From a virus: 49,338 nucleotides of DNA. Position 1 is the first letter of the stretch. Every line of letters starts with the position of its first letter. The position numbers and the translations under genes were made by a program. Under the pieces are notes generated by a model, which was not told where the DNA came from, ran no database searches, and was given only the letters and a program-made list of their open reading frames with translations. Where the stretch lies: the IMG/VR virus record IMGVR_UViG_3300025141_000154, positions 1 to 49,338 of that record. The stretch is one strand, 5' to 3'. This document shows, piece after piece, positions 23,318 through 32,182 of the stretch.

Positions 23318-24594
23318 GTAATCTTTCTTACAGTTATGTGGAAAGCGGGATCGTTCTTAACATCTCATCTTATGCCGATCTAAAAAAGATCAATGTATCT
23401 CCAAAACAGTTTGCTGTGTTTGGAGAGGCTCTACAGTTTATCCTAACCGAAATAGATGATACTCGTACAGTTCCATCTAGGTCGGTTCTCTTGGCGAAAT
23501 ATCCCGAGTTGGATAAATCTGCTGCGGATGCGGCTGACGTAAGATTCTTTTCTGCTCAACTAAAACAACAGCTTATGTACCGAACTGCGGTTGCGGCTGC
23601 ATCCGAATTAGTTCCCCAGATAAAGGGTGACAATCCACAGCAAGCTGTGGAAAAACTGATTCAAGAATTAGAGGCGGTTACCGCTACTGTCGATGAAGAC
23701 ATTGAGTTGTATGACTCAGGTAGCCTACAGAGGCTAGAAGAGTACGCTGAGAGGCTCGCACAGCGCAAGGACAGGTCTTTAGGTATGTTGGGCATACCTA
23801 CGCCCTTTAAGACCTTAAATAGGCTAGGTGTGGGTTGGATGCCGGGGGAACTCTACTCTCTGTTTGCTAGGCCTACAGTGGGTAAGTCGTTTTTATCTGT
23901 TAAGGTAGCAGCAGTTGCTCTCAAGCAGGGGTATAAAACACTTCTAATTTCTACGGAAATGCCTGTAAAAGCTATGTCTATGCGGATGGACGCATTCTTA
24001 GGTAAGCTAATGGGGTACGAATTTTCCCTAACTAAGCTGCGAAGAGGGGAAGAGGGACTAGATGTGGGGGCATATGAAAAATTCCTAACAGAGATGAACT
24101 CTAATAATTTGTTGTTTCCTCACCATCTTGGGTTCGATGCCTTAAATATTTCGACTATTCGTAATCTAGTGAGAAAATATTCTCCTGATATCTTAGTGGT
24201 TGATGGGGTTTATCTACTTAGTGATGATTCTAACAGGGCAAAGTGGGAGCAGAATGATAACCTGTTTAAAGGCTTGAAAAATATTGCTATGGCACATGAG
24301 ATTCCAGTATTCTGTACCACTCAAGCGGGTAGGGAGGCTGTAGACCTATTCAAGCCCCCTAAGTTGAATCAAGTAGCTAATGGGGATGCTTTAGTACGTG
24401 CAAGTGATATAGCGTTTGCTATGTGCAAAGTAGAAGAAGAGGATAATCTGAGATTCTTGTATTACATGAAGCAACGGGATGATGTAGAGATAAAAGATAG
24501 AAGTATCATGAAGTGGAATGTGGATGTTGGGGATGTACAGGAGTTAATGCAGGAAGACCTTCAAAAAGAAGTGTTTACTAATGTCAACTTCTAA
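23314..24594 (+). CDS. DnaB-like replicative helicase
   Basis: The product has 426 residues, start GTG 23314 in GTGA overlap. An N-terminal helical domain (residues 1-140) leads to a RecA-fold core: GIPTPFKTLNRLGVGWMPGE, Walker A ARPTVGKS, LLISTEMPVKAMSMR (H1a-like), Walker B DILVVDG, then CTTQAGREAVD and a C-terminal RDDVEIKDRS segment. This is the layout of phage DnaB/gp41-type helicases that unwind the fork and contact the primase. The primase gene lies just downstream. The usual DnaB arginine finger is not obvious by eye. Confidence 0.85.
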   Translation: MSNLSYSYVESGIVLNISSYADLKKINVSPKQFAVFGEALQFILTEIDDTRTVPSRSVLLAKYPELDKSAADAADVRFFSAQLKQQLMYRTAVAAASELVPQIKGDNPQQAVEKLIQELEAVTATVDEDIELYDSGSLQRLEEYAERLAQRKDRSLGMLGIPTPFKTLNRLGVGWMPGELYSLFARPTVGKSFLSVKVAAVALKQGYKTLLISTEMPVKAMSMRMDAFLGKLMGYEFSLTKLRRGEEGLDVGAYEKFLTEMNSNNLLFPHHLGFDALNISTIRNLVRKYSPDILVVDGVYLLSDDSNRAKWEQNDNLFKGLKNIAMAHEIPVFCTTQAGREAVDLFKPPKLNQVANGDALVRASDIAFAMCKVEEEDNLRFLYYMKQRDDVEIKDRSIMKWNVDVGDVQELMQEDLQKEVFTNVNF

Positions 24595-25180
24595 TATCCA
24601 TATTTATAGTGATGGGTCTTGTAGGGTGAATCCCGGTGGGGTAGGTGGTTGGGGTGTAGTGATTACCGACGCTGATGAGAATATATTGTATACTCTGGCA
24701 GGAGGGGTTCCTGATACTACTAACAGTAGAATGGAATTAACTGCGGTTATAGAAGGGTTAGAGTTAGTATATTTACAGTCGTTAAGTAATAACGTCACCT
24801 TGTTCTCAGATAGTACATACGTAATAGATAAAACTCAAAAAGATTATCCTCCCTCCCGAAATAGAGATTTATGGGAAAGGTACTTGACATTAAAGCAAAA
24901 GATTGGTATACTAGACCTCATTTGGATTCCCGGTCATAAGGGGCATCCTCTACAAGAGATAGCGGATACCTTAGCTACCAATGCCTCTGGAGACTTGAAA
25001 GAATGGTTAATAAAAAAACGTCGGGACAGGAAACGGAGGTTCAACTTTATCCATGGGGGCAAATCCTCAACGAAGCCGGGTTCGACACCGAAGACTCTTA
25101 TGGAGGTATTTCGGGACGAGGAGCCCAACGAGTCTTTAGATGCCCCTTTCATGATGATAGATCGCCCTCTCTCTCCATAA
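24581..25180 (+). CDS. Ribonuclease H (type I) with C-terminal extension
   Basis: The product has 199 residues. The RNase H domain (about 1-140) has every catalytic landmark: YSDGSC (Asp), SRMELTAV (Glu), LFSDSTYV (Asp), IPGHKGH (His) and EIADTLA (Asp). It removes RNA primers from DNA. The last 60 residues (basic KKRRDRKRR, then a polar tail) lie outside the usual domain and are read in a second frame as the start of the primase. The extension may be a by-product of that overlap. The gene overlaps the helicase end by 14 nt. Confidence 0.9.
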   Translation: MSTSNIHIYSDGSCRVNPGGVGGWGVVITDADENILYTLAGGVPDTTNSRMELTAVIEGLELVYLQSLSNNVTLFSDSTYVIDKTQKDYPPSRNRDLWERYLTLKQKIGILDLIWIPGHKGHPLQEIADTLATNASGDLKEWLIKKRRDRKRRFNFIHGGKSSTKPGSTPKTLMEVFRDEEPNESLDAPFMMIDRPLSP

Positions 25181-25962
25181 ATCTAGAGAGTGGGCAGTGG
25201 ATATGCTACGTCAATTGTGGGGCAGGAACCCTAGATGCGTTCGTTTCCAGATTTACCGGGTGGTCGCAACTTCAAACTGATATATTTATCCGTAGATTTA
25301 CGGAGAACATCGAGTTTAGTTTAGCGGATACTTGGCATGAGAAGCGTCAAGAAGATTCCCCCCTAGAAGAAGTTGTCATAGACTATACGAAAGGAGAGGT
25401 GCCTAACTGGATTTTTGATAGAGAGTTCACAGCAAAAACTCTGATTGACGCTGAGGCCGGTACAAACGGTCGTGGAGGATTAGTTCTTCCCATCAGAGAT
25501 GATAGAGGTGTTACAGTAGGTAGTGTGACCCGACAACCTGTCGGGCATGAACCTAAGTACTTATACAGTTTTGGCTTAAAAAAGAGCAAAATCGTTTATG
25601 GGCTGTATAATGTAAATGAGTCTAGCTTTGTTTGTCTAACTGAAGGCATACTTGACACATTATGGCTTAAACAACATAACTTCGAATCACTAGCAATACT
25701 TGGGGCTTCCTTGTCATATAAGCAAGAGTCCCTCCTCAATTCACTTCATACCTCCGAACTGATCCTATGTTTGGATAATGATGAAACAGGAATCTCCGCT
25801 TCACAGCGGATAGCTGCTAAATTATCGAAGCGTAGGTTAGTCAGTTTCGCTAGACTCCCTGAGGGTTATAAAGACATTCAGGAAATCAGGGATGTAAATC
25901 TTTTACATTCCGTAATAGCTAACCGAACCGAATTAGGTTTGGTAGGGAGTTTACAATGGTAA
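25003..25962 (+). CDS. DNA primase (DnaG-type: zinc finger and TOPRIM)
   Basis: The product has 319 residues. A zinc-binding domain (FRCPFHDDRSPSLSIN, then WICYVNCGAGTLDAF) is followed by a linker and a TOPRIM domain (VCLTEGILDTL; LCLDNDETG). DnaG-type primases make RNA primers on the lagging strand. It is short compared with full DnaG (about 580 residues) because the C-terminal helicase-binding domain is missing. The ATG at 25003 has GGAG upstream, which gives a 178-nt overlap with the RNase H gene. The zinc domain begins within the overlap, so the overlap cannot be an artefact of start choice. Confidence 0.85.
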   Translation: MVNKKTSGQETEVQLYPWGQILNEAGFDTEDSYGGISGRGAQRVFRCPFHDDRSPSLSINLESGQWICYVNCGAGTLDAFVSRFTGWSQLQTDIFIRRFTENIEFSLADTWHEKRQEDSPLEEVVIDYTKGEVPNWIFDREFTAKTLIDAEAGTNGRGGLVLPIRDDRGVTVGSVTRQPVGHEPKYLYSFGLKKSKIVYGLYNVNESSFVCLTEGILDTLWLKQHNFESLAILGASLSYKQESLLNSLHTSELILCLDNDETGISASQRIAAKLSKRRLVSFARLPEGYKDIQEIRDVNLLHSVIANRTELGLVGSLQW

Positions 25963-26819
25963 GTGGTGGAATTGCAGGAATCAGTAACCGAGCGGATAAG
26001 GAAGAGCAAGAACGCTCTTCTCGTCGTGGCCCCGGATCAGAACTGTGGCTATATGATGGTGACATTGCTCAAGTTACTATAGTTCCCTCAGGTGACCCTG
26101 AGGATCACCGTATCCAAGACTTTTCTACATATCGTGCAACAGGTATGGGGCGCAATGGAGCGTATACCTATGACGCTATGGCAGAAGGAGTTTCCTCTAG
26201 CGGACAGTTTAAGGCCACAGAGGTAGATTCAGGTACTCAGCTTAGGACTAAGTTTGGGGTATGGCTCTACGTAGAGTCTGTGATGCGTAATCCTAATAAC
26301 ACTAAAGCTCTAGCGAAGAATTTTGGTGAGGATACGGTTGCATCATGGTCCACTGAGCAAACCCCTAGTGGAAAGGCCTTCCTCAAGCAAGAGGCAGGTA
26401 ACTTCCAAATGTGGTCGCAAGGTTTTGGGCGTAGTAAGTATCTATGGAATCAGATTGTAGATATTTATGATGAGGATGGTTCGCTTAACCAGCATAAGGT
26501 TCGGATTCGACGAACTGGCAGTGGTCGAGATGACACATCATACTCTATAAAGGCTACTAATGATGAAGGTTATGTGCCTTCTGAGGCGAATGGGCAGACT
26601 GCTAGTGAGTTAGTTCGTCCAGTAGATTTCTTCTTGCAAAAGGAGCGGTCTATCGCAGCAGCAATAGAAAAGCGCAATGCTGAGTCACGAACTACTACAT
26701 TAACCTTGCCCAATGCAACAGAGAAGGAAGAGCATACACCATGGAACGTGAGTTCTTCGGATAATTCAGCCTTCACTACTGATACAGTTGTGGCAAGTCC
26801 AGAAGAATCGTTGTTTTAA
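25956..26819 (+). CDS. Putative single-stranded DNA-binding protein (phage type)
   Basis: The product has 287 residues. The N-terminal part has a beta-rich segment (ELWLYDGDIAQVTIV, then GDPEDHRIQDF) and a central HKVRIRRTGSGRDDTSYSI motif seen in phage single-strand binding proteins of replication modules. The C-terminus is acidic and disordered and ends in SPEESLF, as in many SSBs that recruit partners by their tails. It lies between primase and polymerase. I cannot confirm an OB fold by eye. Confidence 0.5.
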   Translation: MVSGGIAGISNRADKEEQERSSRRGPGSELWLYDGDIAQVTIVPSGDPEDHRIQDFSTYRATGMGRNGAYTYDAMAEGVSSSGQFKATEVDSGTQLRTKFGVWLYVESVMRNPNNTKALAKNFGEDTVASWSTEQTPSGKAFLKQEAGNFQMWSQGFGRSKYLWNQIVDIYDEDGSLNQHKVRIRRTGSGRDDTSYSIKATNDEGYVPSEANGQTASELVRPVDFFLQKERSIAAAIEKRNAESRTTTLTLPNATEKEEHTPWNVSSSDNSAFTTDTVVASPEESLF

Positions 26820-26830
26820 GGAGAAAAGTT

Positions 26831-27043
26831 ATGGGTTTTATGACCTTTGTGAAAAACCTCCTTGTTAGAAGTGAGGGGTTAGCCTCAGAAAATACGCTAA
26901 CTGTAGCCAAGCCTAAGGCAAGTGTCAGGCGTAAAGTTACTCCTGATAAGGAAAGATACGTACACGAGGATAGGCGTAAGACTAGGAAGCGAAACGCTAA
27001 GGGACAGTTTGTGCGGGACATTCGTAGAAACTTTCAGGCGTAG
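26831..27043 (+). CDS. Small basic hypothetical protein
   Basis: The product has 70 residues, with AAGGAG ahead of ATG 26831. It begins with a short hydrophobic helix (MGFMTFVKNLLV) and becomes strongly basic (KASVRRKVTP, then DRRKTRKRNAKGQF). This could bind nucleic acid or a membrane. It is the last gene before a terminator. I do not recognise it. Confidence 0.6.
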   Translation: MGFMTFVKNLLVRSEGLASENTLTVAKPKASVRRKVTPDKERYVHEDRRKTRKRNAKGQFVRDIRRNFQA

Positions 27044-27061
27044 GTAACGACCAACTACTGT

Positions 27062-27095
27062 GGAGAGGCAGGTAATACTGCCTCTCCTACTTTTA
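27062..27095 (+). terminator. Rho-independent terminator
   Basis: GGAGAGGCAG (27062-27071) pairs perfectly with CTGCCTCTCC (27078-27087) around a 6-nt loop, followed by TACTTTTAC. The stem is GC-rich for this genome. It separates the primase/SSB block from the polymerase gene. The T tract is short, so termination may be partial. Confidence 0.75.
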
Positions 27096-27112
27096 CAGAA
27101 TTGAGGGTGTAG

Positions 27113-29218
27113 GTGGATAAAATAATTGTAACTGCTGATTTGTTTGACTCTTCTATTAAGAGTTTAGCTGAATCTGACACGTTATTTTTAGACATCGAAA
27201 GTAATGGGTTTCTATTTAACAGGAACACTTTATGTGGAGTAGGGATTTCTACCGCCACTAGTGAGGCGATGTATTTTCCTTTCCGTCATGCCGACCACCC
27301 GGAGCCCCTTGATAACTTATCTGCTGATCACCTAGCTACATTACTGTCAACTATAAATAAAGCTAAGGTTCTTGTTGGTTACAATATCAAGTTTGATTTA
27401 AAATTTCTAGAATTTGAAAATCCAAACCTGCTAACCATGGAGGACAAGGTTCTTATAGATGTTCTAGTTATGGTACGGCTTACTGAGAAGGCTAAACACG
27501 AGAGATTAGACCTTACTCACACCATTGCCCGTGAGTTTGGAGAATCAGCAGCAGAGTATGACAAATCTTGTAAAGAGATAATGAGAAAAAACAAGTGGAA
27601 TAAAGATTTCTCGTTAGCCCCAATTAGTCTACTTGGGTTTTACTGTTGTGATGATGTGTTGTGGACTCGAAAATTATTCTTTTCTAGAAAAGCTGAAATA
27701 GAGGCCACCCAACAAACACAAATTTGGGATCAAAGCATTAAGCTTACGTCTGTTCTGTACCAAATGGAGTACAGGGGAGTTAAAATTGATAGCGAGTATG
27801 CTTCCGACGGGGCTAAACGAATTACTGCTAGACAAGAGGCTGTGTTAAAGCGTATCTATGATATAGCAGGGCAAGAATTTAATGTTTCCTCTAATCCTCA
27901 ACTTGGTAAGGTGTTTGAATCCTTAGGTATCCAGTCTCCTGAGGTAACAGCTAAAGGTAACCCGTCTTGGGGAGAAAAATCGTTAGTTAAAATCGACCAC
28001 GAGTTGGCGGGTCGAGTACGTGAGTACAGGTCTTTAGGTAAGATGTTAAACACGTATATTGAACCTTTCTCTAGTACAGAGGTTCTTCACTGTACCTACT
28101 GTAATTGGGGAACGGTTACAGGTCGTCTATCCTCTAGAAATCCTAACCTACAAAATATTCCTAGGGGGATTATAAATACGGTAGAGCAGAACCTTAATGA
28201 GGAAGAAACGAAGGCCCTACAAGGACGCTTAGAGGCTATAATCAAGGCTAACAAGGGTAGGATATCTCTAGACAATCAGGACATCTCTGCATGGGCTTTT
28301 GTGGGAGGAGAATCCCTAGTAGAGGGGGACCCCACTAAGTTCTCGATCCGTAAGACCTTCATCCCACGAGAGGGCTATACATTATACGGGTTAGACTATA
28401 AGCAAATGGAGGTGTGGGTATTCCTCTCGTACTTTATGAGTCCTGAGGAATTAGTGGCTCTTAAGGAGCAGGGGGTTGACCTCCACGATAATTCGGCTAA
28501 AGCCGCTTTTCATGTAGATGAAACGCATGAGGAATGGAAGTTTTATAGGCAAGCAGCTAAGAACCTTTCTTTTGGAATTCTATACGGCCTAGGGTTGGCT
28601 AACTTAGCTAATTCCCTAGACTGTACAATCCCAGAGGCTAAGACGTATAAAAATAATTTCTTGGACGGGCTTCCCGGCTCTAAAGAATTTATAAAAAATG
28701 TCGTGAAAAAAATCACGTTGACTGGTATGGTTCAAAATAGGTATGGAAGAAAATACTGGATTCCTAAGGACTTTGCTTATGCCGGGATAAACTACCTAGT
28801 CCAAGGCACTTCCGCTGATATCATGTCAGAACGAATGATTGCGGTGCATGAGTACCTGAAGGATAAAAAATCCTCATTAATTATGCAGGTGCATGATGAA
28901 ATCCTATTAGAGGTAGCGACCGGGGAAGAATACATTATAGAGTCCGTAAAGGACTTGATGGAAGAAAACTCCCTAGGGATTTCCTTGCTAGTAGACGTAG
29001 AGATACATGATCCATCTTGGGCGCATGTTAGGAGTGTATCAAAAGTAGACGAAGAACAGGAGCCAGAGCCTAATGTTCAAGAGTTATTAAAGGAGATACA
29101 AAAACTAAACGTAGATATAGATTATTGGAAAGCTAAGTATGAGTCCATTGAAGAGTTATTAGGATCAGTAGGAGGTACAGATGACTGGGTTTACGAAGAC
29201 CGATTTGCTAGAGCTTAG
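27113..29218 (+). CDS. polA: DNA polymerase I (family A) with 3'-5' exonuclease
   Basis: The product has 701 residues, start GTG 27113 with GAGG upstream. The exonuclease domain shows FLDIESNG (ExoI), YNIKFDLKFL (ExoII) and YCCDDVLWTRKL (ExoIII). Polymerase motifs are LDYKQMEVW (A, where DYSQIELR is usual), RQAAKNLSFGILYG (B) and QVHDEILLEV (C). The residue matching E. coli Phe762 is Phe. An insert of about 45 residues lies between NLQNIPRG and RKTFIPREGY, before motif A. The chain ends in an extra acidic linker and coiled coil (VQELLKEIQKLNVDIDYW). There is no 5'-3' nuclease domain. It is the replicative polymerase of this phage. Confidence 0.95.
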   Translation: MDKIIVTADLFDSSIKSLAESDTLFLDIESNGFLFNRNTLCGVGISTATSEAMYFPFRHADHPEPLDNLSADHLATLLSTINKAKVLVGYNIKFDLKFLEFENPNLLTMEDKVLIDVLVMVRLTEKAKHERLDLTHTIAREFGESAAEYDKSCKEIMRKNKWNKDFSLAPISLLGFYCCDDVLWTRKLFFSRKAEIEATQQTQIWDQSIKLTSVLYQMEYRGVKIDSEYASDGAKRITARQEAVLKRIYDIAGQEFNVSSNPQLGKVFESLGIQSPEVTAKGNPSWGEKSLVKIDHELAGRVREYRSLGKMLNTYIEPFSSTEVLHCTYCNWGTVTGRLSSRNPNLQNIPRGIINTVEQNLNEEETKALQGRLEAIIKANKGRISLDNQDISAWAFVGGESLVEGDPTKFSIRKTFIPREGYTLYGLDYKQMEVWVFLSYFMSPEELVALKEQGVDLHDNSAKAAFHVDETHEEWKFYRQAAKNLSFGILYGLGLANLANSLDCTIPEAKTYKNNFLDGLPGSKEFIKNVVKKITLTGMVQNRYGRKYWIPKDFAYAGINYLVQGTSADIMSERMIAVHEYLKDKKSSLIMQVHDEILLEVATGEEYIIESVKDLMEENSLGISLLVDVEIHDPSWAHVRSVSKVDEEQEPEPNVQELLKEIQKLNVDIDYWKAKYESIEELLGSVGGTDDWVYEDRFARA

Positions 29219-29396
29219 GGCTTTTGTGGAGCGGAACAAAGAAGAAAAATTTATAGCTATAGAGCATTCGGTGGTAACTACCATTCTCGCTACCATGGAA
29301 AAATTATGGGCTTCTGAAGAATACAGGGACATAATGTGTGAATGTGTGGGGGGATACGGGAAAAAGTTGGTAGCACTAGAGGAAGAAGTTGAGTAG
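29181..29396 (+). CDS. Small helical hypothetical protein
   Basis: The product has 71 residues, start ATG 29181 within the polymerase end and with AGGAGG ahead. It is helical and acidic (LLELRAFVERNKEEKF, then KKLVALEEEVE) with two Cys in IMCECVGGYG. No family is recognised. The strong Shine-Dalgarno site supports translation. Confidence 0.6.
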   Translation: MTGFTKTDLLELRAFVERNKEEKFIAIEHSVVTTILATMEKLWASEEYRDIMCECVGGYGKKLVALEEEVE

Positions 29397-29450
29397 AAGT
29401 ATACAAATTATCGAGGCATGAAAGATCACTACATAGATAAGGATAGGAAT

Positions 29451-29660
29451 ATGCAAATAGATCAGTCACTGGGATTTACCATCAACTTAGGCGACTACAA
29501 TAATGCTAAGATAGAGGTATCCATCCGAGATATAGATACCGATAAAGACTTAGATACTCAAATGGCAGAAGCTAAGGTAGCTATTAATAAAGCATGGCCT
29601 TTAGTACTCTCTGCTGCTGACGCAGAAGTGGTAAAAATAAGGAGTCTGGCTAATGGTTAA
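29451..29660 (+). CDS. Small hypothetical protein in the recombination module
   Basis: The product has 69 residues from ATG 29451, which has AAGGA about 7 nt ahead; ATG 29418 in the same frame would add 11 residues but has poor spacing. The sequence SLGFTINLGDYNNAKIEVSI suggests two strands followed by a helix (AEAKVAINKAWPLVL). It overlaps the recA start by 8 nt. The function is unknown. Confidence 0.6.
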   Translation: MQIDQSLGFTINLGDYNNAKIEVSIRDIDTDKDLDTQMAEAKVAINKAWPLVLSAADAEVVKIRSLANG

Positions 29661-30675
29661 GACTAAAACTAAAACAGAGATTCCTCTTATGGATCAACTC
29701 CTAAAAGGAATTGATGGTCTTACGGTAGCTTCAGATAAAGATTTTAAATTTGAGCGTATCCCCTTTGGCATCCCCCAGTTAGATAAGCTCACCGGGGGTG
29801 GTATTCCCAAGAAGCGATTTACGTTGCTTACCGGCCAACCTAGCGGTGGTAAATCCTATCTTGCTATGAAGGCGGTGGAGTCCGTACAGAAGGCTGGGGG
29901 AACGGCTGTTTGGATTGATACTGAGATGTCACTCGATGAGTCTTGGTTCCGCAAGTGTGGTGTTAATCCCGATCTTCTCTTAGCCTCTCAACCAGAGAGT
30001 GGTGAAGCAGCCATAGCAATTGCTAGAGAGTGCATGGAGGCAGGGGTAGACTTAGTAGTTATAGATAGTATTGCGGGTATGGTTCCCACAGCGGAGTTGG
30101 TGGACTTCGATAAGAATCCTATGGGCTGGTTAGCAAGGTTTATCAACGACTCCTTAAGCCGGTTAATAAGCAGACTAAAGCATGGGTCGGCGTTAATATG
30201 TATCAATCAGCAGAGGTCCTCCATTGGGCCAGTTGCTATTAAAGAAATGCCGGGTGGAAAAGGGCAGGTGTATTGGAACCATATGATGTTAGAGGTTCGA
30301 CGAGCAGGGTGGATTGAGGACAAGAAAACCAAAACCAAAGAGGGTTTCGATATGGAAGTAACCCTTAAGAAGAATAAAACCTCTGCTGACCACTGGAGCA
30401 AGGTTGTAGTTCCGTTCAGAGTAGACGGGGGCATTGATATCATGGAGAGTTATATGCGTGAAGGTTTGGCCTATGGGCATATAAAGCAAGCTGGAGCGTG
30501 GTATGAGTACCAAGGAAATAAAGTTATGGGGCTTAACGGATTGAAGGCTCTATTGCTAACGGATCAACCTGAATTAGGGGATACCCTTAAGGAACAAGTA
30601 GATGCCTCTCAACATTCAACAAGCCCCAACGGAGATGACCCCTCAGGAAGTAAAGATAGCCAATTACTTGAGTGA
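29653..30675 (+). CDS. recA: RecA-like recombinase
   Basis: The product has 340 residues. It contains IPFGIPQLDKLTGGGIPKKR, Walker A TGQPSGGKS, VWIDTEMSLDESW, Walker B DLVVIDSIAG, the L2-like CINQQRSSIG and MPGGKGQVYWNHMMLEVRR. This is the RecA/UvsX core, which forms filaments on single-stranded DNA and drives strand exchange. The C-terminal tail is Ser/Asp-rich. It is followed by nucleases and later a RuvC-like resolvase, giving a complete recombination set. Its end overlaps the DUF559 gene by 74 nt. Confidence 0.93.
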   Translation: MVKTKTKTEIPLMDQLLKGIDGLTVASDKDFKFERIPFGIPQLDKLTGGGIPKKRFTLLTGQPSGGKSYLAMKAVESVQKAGGTAVWIDTEMSLDESWFRKCGVNPDLLLASQPESGEAAIAIARECMEAGVDLVVIDSIAGMVPTAELVDFDKNPMGWLARFINDSLSRLISRLKHGSALICINQQRSSIGPVAIKEMPGGKGQVYWNHMMLEVRRAGWIEDKKTKTKEGFDMEVTLKKNKTSADHWSKVVVPFRVDGGIDIMESYMREGLAYGHIKQAGAWYEYQGNKVMGLNGLKALLLTDQPELGDTLKEQVDASQHSTSPNGDDPSGSKDSQLLE

Positions 30676-30934
30676 GTTGGGGCTTAGGTGGGAATCTCAG
30701 AGACAAATTGGAAAGTACTTTGTAGATTTTTGGATAGCTGAAATAGGAACTGTGATAGAGGCTGACGGAGTTTACGGACATTTTTCTATAAAAGACCAAG
30801 AACGAAATGAGTTTTTATTAGTTAATGGGGTGGACTCTGTGGTACATATAACTGCTGAACATGAGCAAGACATTCGTAGAGATATTGATGTATTTTTGGA
30901 AAAGTTGTCTAACGATGTAAAGGATAAAAATTAA
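30602..30934 (+). CDS. DUF559/VSR-like endonuclease
   Basis: The product has 110 residues. The pattern ANYLSELGLRWESQRQIGKYFVDFWI, then VIEADGVYGH and QERNEFLLVNGVDSV, matches small PD-(D/E)xK nucleases of the DUF559/Vsr group: E...Q..I..Y.VDF, with IEADG as the metal site. It would nick or cut DNA, probably in repair, recombination or homing-like events. ATG 30602 lies within recA in another frame, and its length and motifs leave no later start that keeps the fold. Confidence 0.8.
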   Translation: MPLNIQQAPTEMTPQEVKIANYLSELGLRWESQRQIGKYFVDFWIAEIGTVIEADGVYGHFSIKDQERNEFLLVNGVDSVVHITAEHEQDIRRDIDVFLEKLSNDVKDKN

Positions 30935-31632
30935 TGGGTGTGAAAGACATAACTGAAAAGGTAACCAAATCTTGGGATACTAAAGATTTGGGGAGGTTGT
31001 TGGTTGAGCAAATCGACAAGCGTTTAGCGCACCCTCAAAAAAGTACAAGTAAAAATAAATTCTTTGTGTCCGCTATAGGGAATCCCTGCGATAGGTATTT
31101 GTGGCTACATTACAACGGCATGATCCCGCAAAAATCCATCTCGGCTAATCTTCAAAGGATATTTGGGGTAGGTAGTTCCGCTGAGGATAGGTATACCAAA
31201 TACTTTGCGGAGATGGTTATAGACAGAGAACAAATTTGTCGTATAGATTATCCTATCATGTTATCGGGTCGAGCGGACTTTGTTTTACATCACGATGGGA
31301 AATTTTTTGTAGTAGAGTTGAAAACTATAAATCAACGAGGGTGGGATAACGATCTAGTAAATGGGCCTAAAGTAGAACATTCGACCCAGTTACAGTGTTA
31401 TCTTAATATGTTAAATTATGATCAGGGGGTAATTCTTTATGAAAATAAGAACTCCCAACAAATAAAAACTTTTGTTGTTAATCGTAATACTGATTTGTGG
31501 AATGGTATTTTATCTAGAGGCAGAGCTATAGCAAGTATGGTTTTGCCTCCCCGGCTATCAGAAGTAGCCGCAATTCATTATAACTATTGTGATTGTAAAT
31601 TAGTTACAGATGAGGAGTTGGGACTTGGCTAA
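30934..31632 (+). CDS. Cas4-like PD-(D/E)xK exonuclease
   Basis: The product has 232 residues, starting in a TAATG overlap. Nuclease motifs are visible: SGRADFVLHHDGKFFVVELKT (D then ExK) and HSTQLQCYLNML (Q-x3-Y-like). NPCDRYLWL near the N-terminus and YNYCDCKLV at the C-terminus supply Cys residues at both ends, as in the iron-sulfur cluster of Cas4/AddB-type nucleases. In phages such enzymes process DNA ends for recombination. There is no CRISPR array nearby, so a CRISPR role is not suggested. Confidence 0.8.
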   Translation: MGVKDITEKVTKSWDTKDLGRLLVEQIDKRLAHPQKSTSKNKFFVSAIGNPCDRYLWLHYNGMIPQKSISANLQRIFGVGSSAEDRYTKYFAEMVIDREQICRIDYPIMLSGRADFVLHHDGKFFVVELKTINQRGWDNDLVNGPKVEHSTQLQCYLNMLNYDQGVILYENKNSQQIKTFVVNRNTDLWNGILSRGRAIASMVLPPRLSEVAAIHYNYCDCKLVTDEELGLG

Positions 31633-32182
31633 GGTAATTGGGTTACATGGTAAAATGCACACTGGAAAATCTGCTTTAGCCAGATCGTTACAGGAAAAGA
31701 ATCCTGATTCGGTAATTATGTCTTTCGCAGGAAAATTAAGGGGGGTTTTAGATCACTTAAATATCCCGGTAGAGCGAGAGCCGTTACAAAAATTAGGGCA
31801 AGGTTTACGGGATGTTTGTCCAGATGTTTGGGTTCACGCTATCCGAAAGGATGTAGCGGAACATCTAGATAAAGGGACAACAGTAATCTTCGATGATCTT
31901 AGATACCCTAATGAATTTGATTTCGTTAAGAGTCACGATGGGCTCCTAGTAAAATTAGTTGCAGATACAAATATTAGGTGGGATAGATACAAGGATTCTA
32001 GTAAGTTCGATCCCACCCTCACTAGGGATATGTGGAACTCTAGACAAGAACACATATCAGAAATCCTTTTAGATGATAAGCCTCTTGATTGGACTGTAAT
32101 TATAGATACCAACGACCTATCCAAAAAGGATATGACTACCGTAGCGGCCACACTAGCCCTTACTATTCAGGCGGTGAAATAA
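31625..32182 (+). CDS. Deoxynucleoside monophosphate kinase-like protein
   Basis: The product has 185 residues from TTG 31625, with GAGGAG 7 nt ahead; ATG 31610 is possible. A P-loop is present (VIGLHGKMHTGKSALA), followed by FAGKLRGVLDHL, QKLGQGLRDVCPDVWV, and VIFDDLRYPNEFDFV. These match the phage dNMP kinase/adenylate-kinase-like fold that converts dNMPs to dNDPs for DNA synthesis. It works in the same pathway as the class II ribonucleotide reductase and MazG genes nearby. Confidence 0.8.
   Translation: MAKVIGLHGKMHTGKSALARSLQEKNPDSVIMSFAGKLRGVLDHLNIPVEREPLQKLGQGLRDVCPDVWVHAIRKDVAEHLDKGTTVIFDDLRYPNEFDFVKSHDGLLVKLVADTNIRWDRYKDSSKFDPTLTRDMWNSRQEHISEILLDDKPLDWTVIIDTNDLSKKDMTTVAATLALTIQAVK

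Noticed and set aside
30934-31632. CRISPR-associated Cas4
   Set aside because: The fold is Cas4-like, but there is no repeat-spacer array or other cas gene in the window; a phage recombination exonuclease is more likely.
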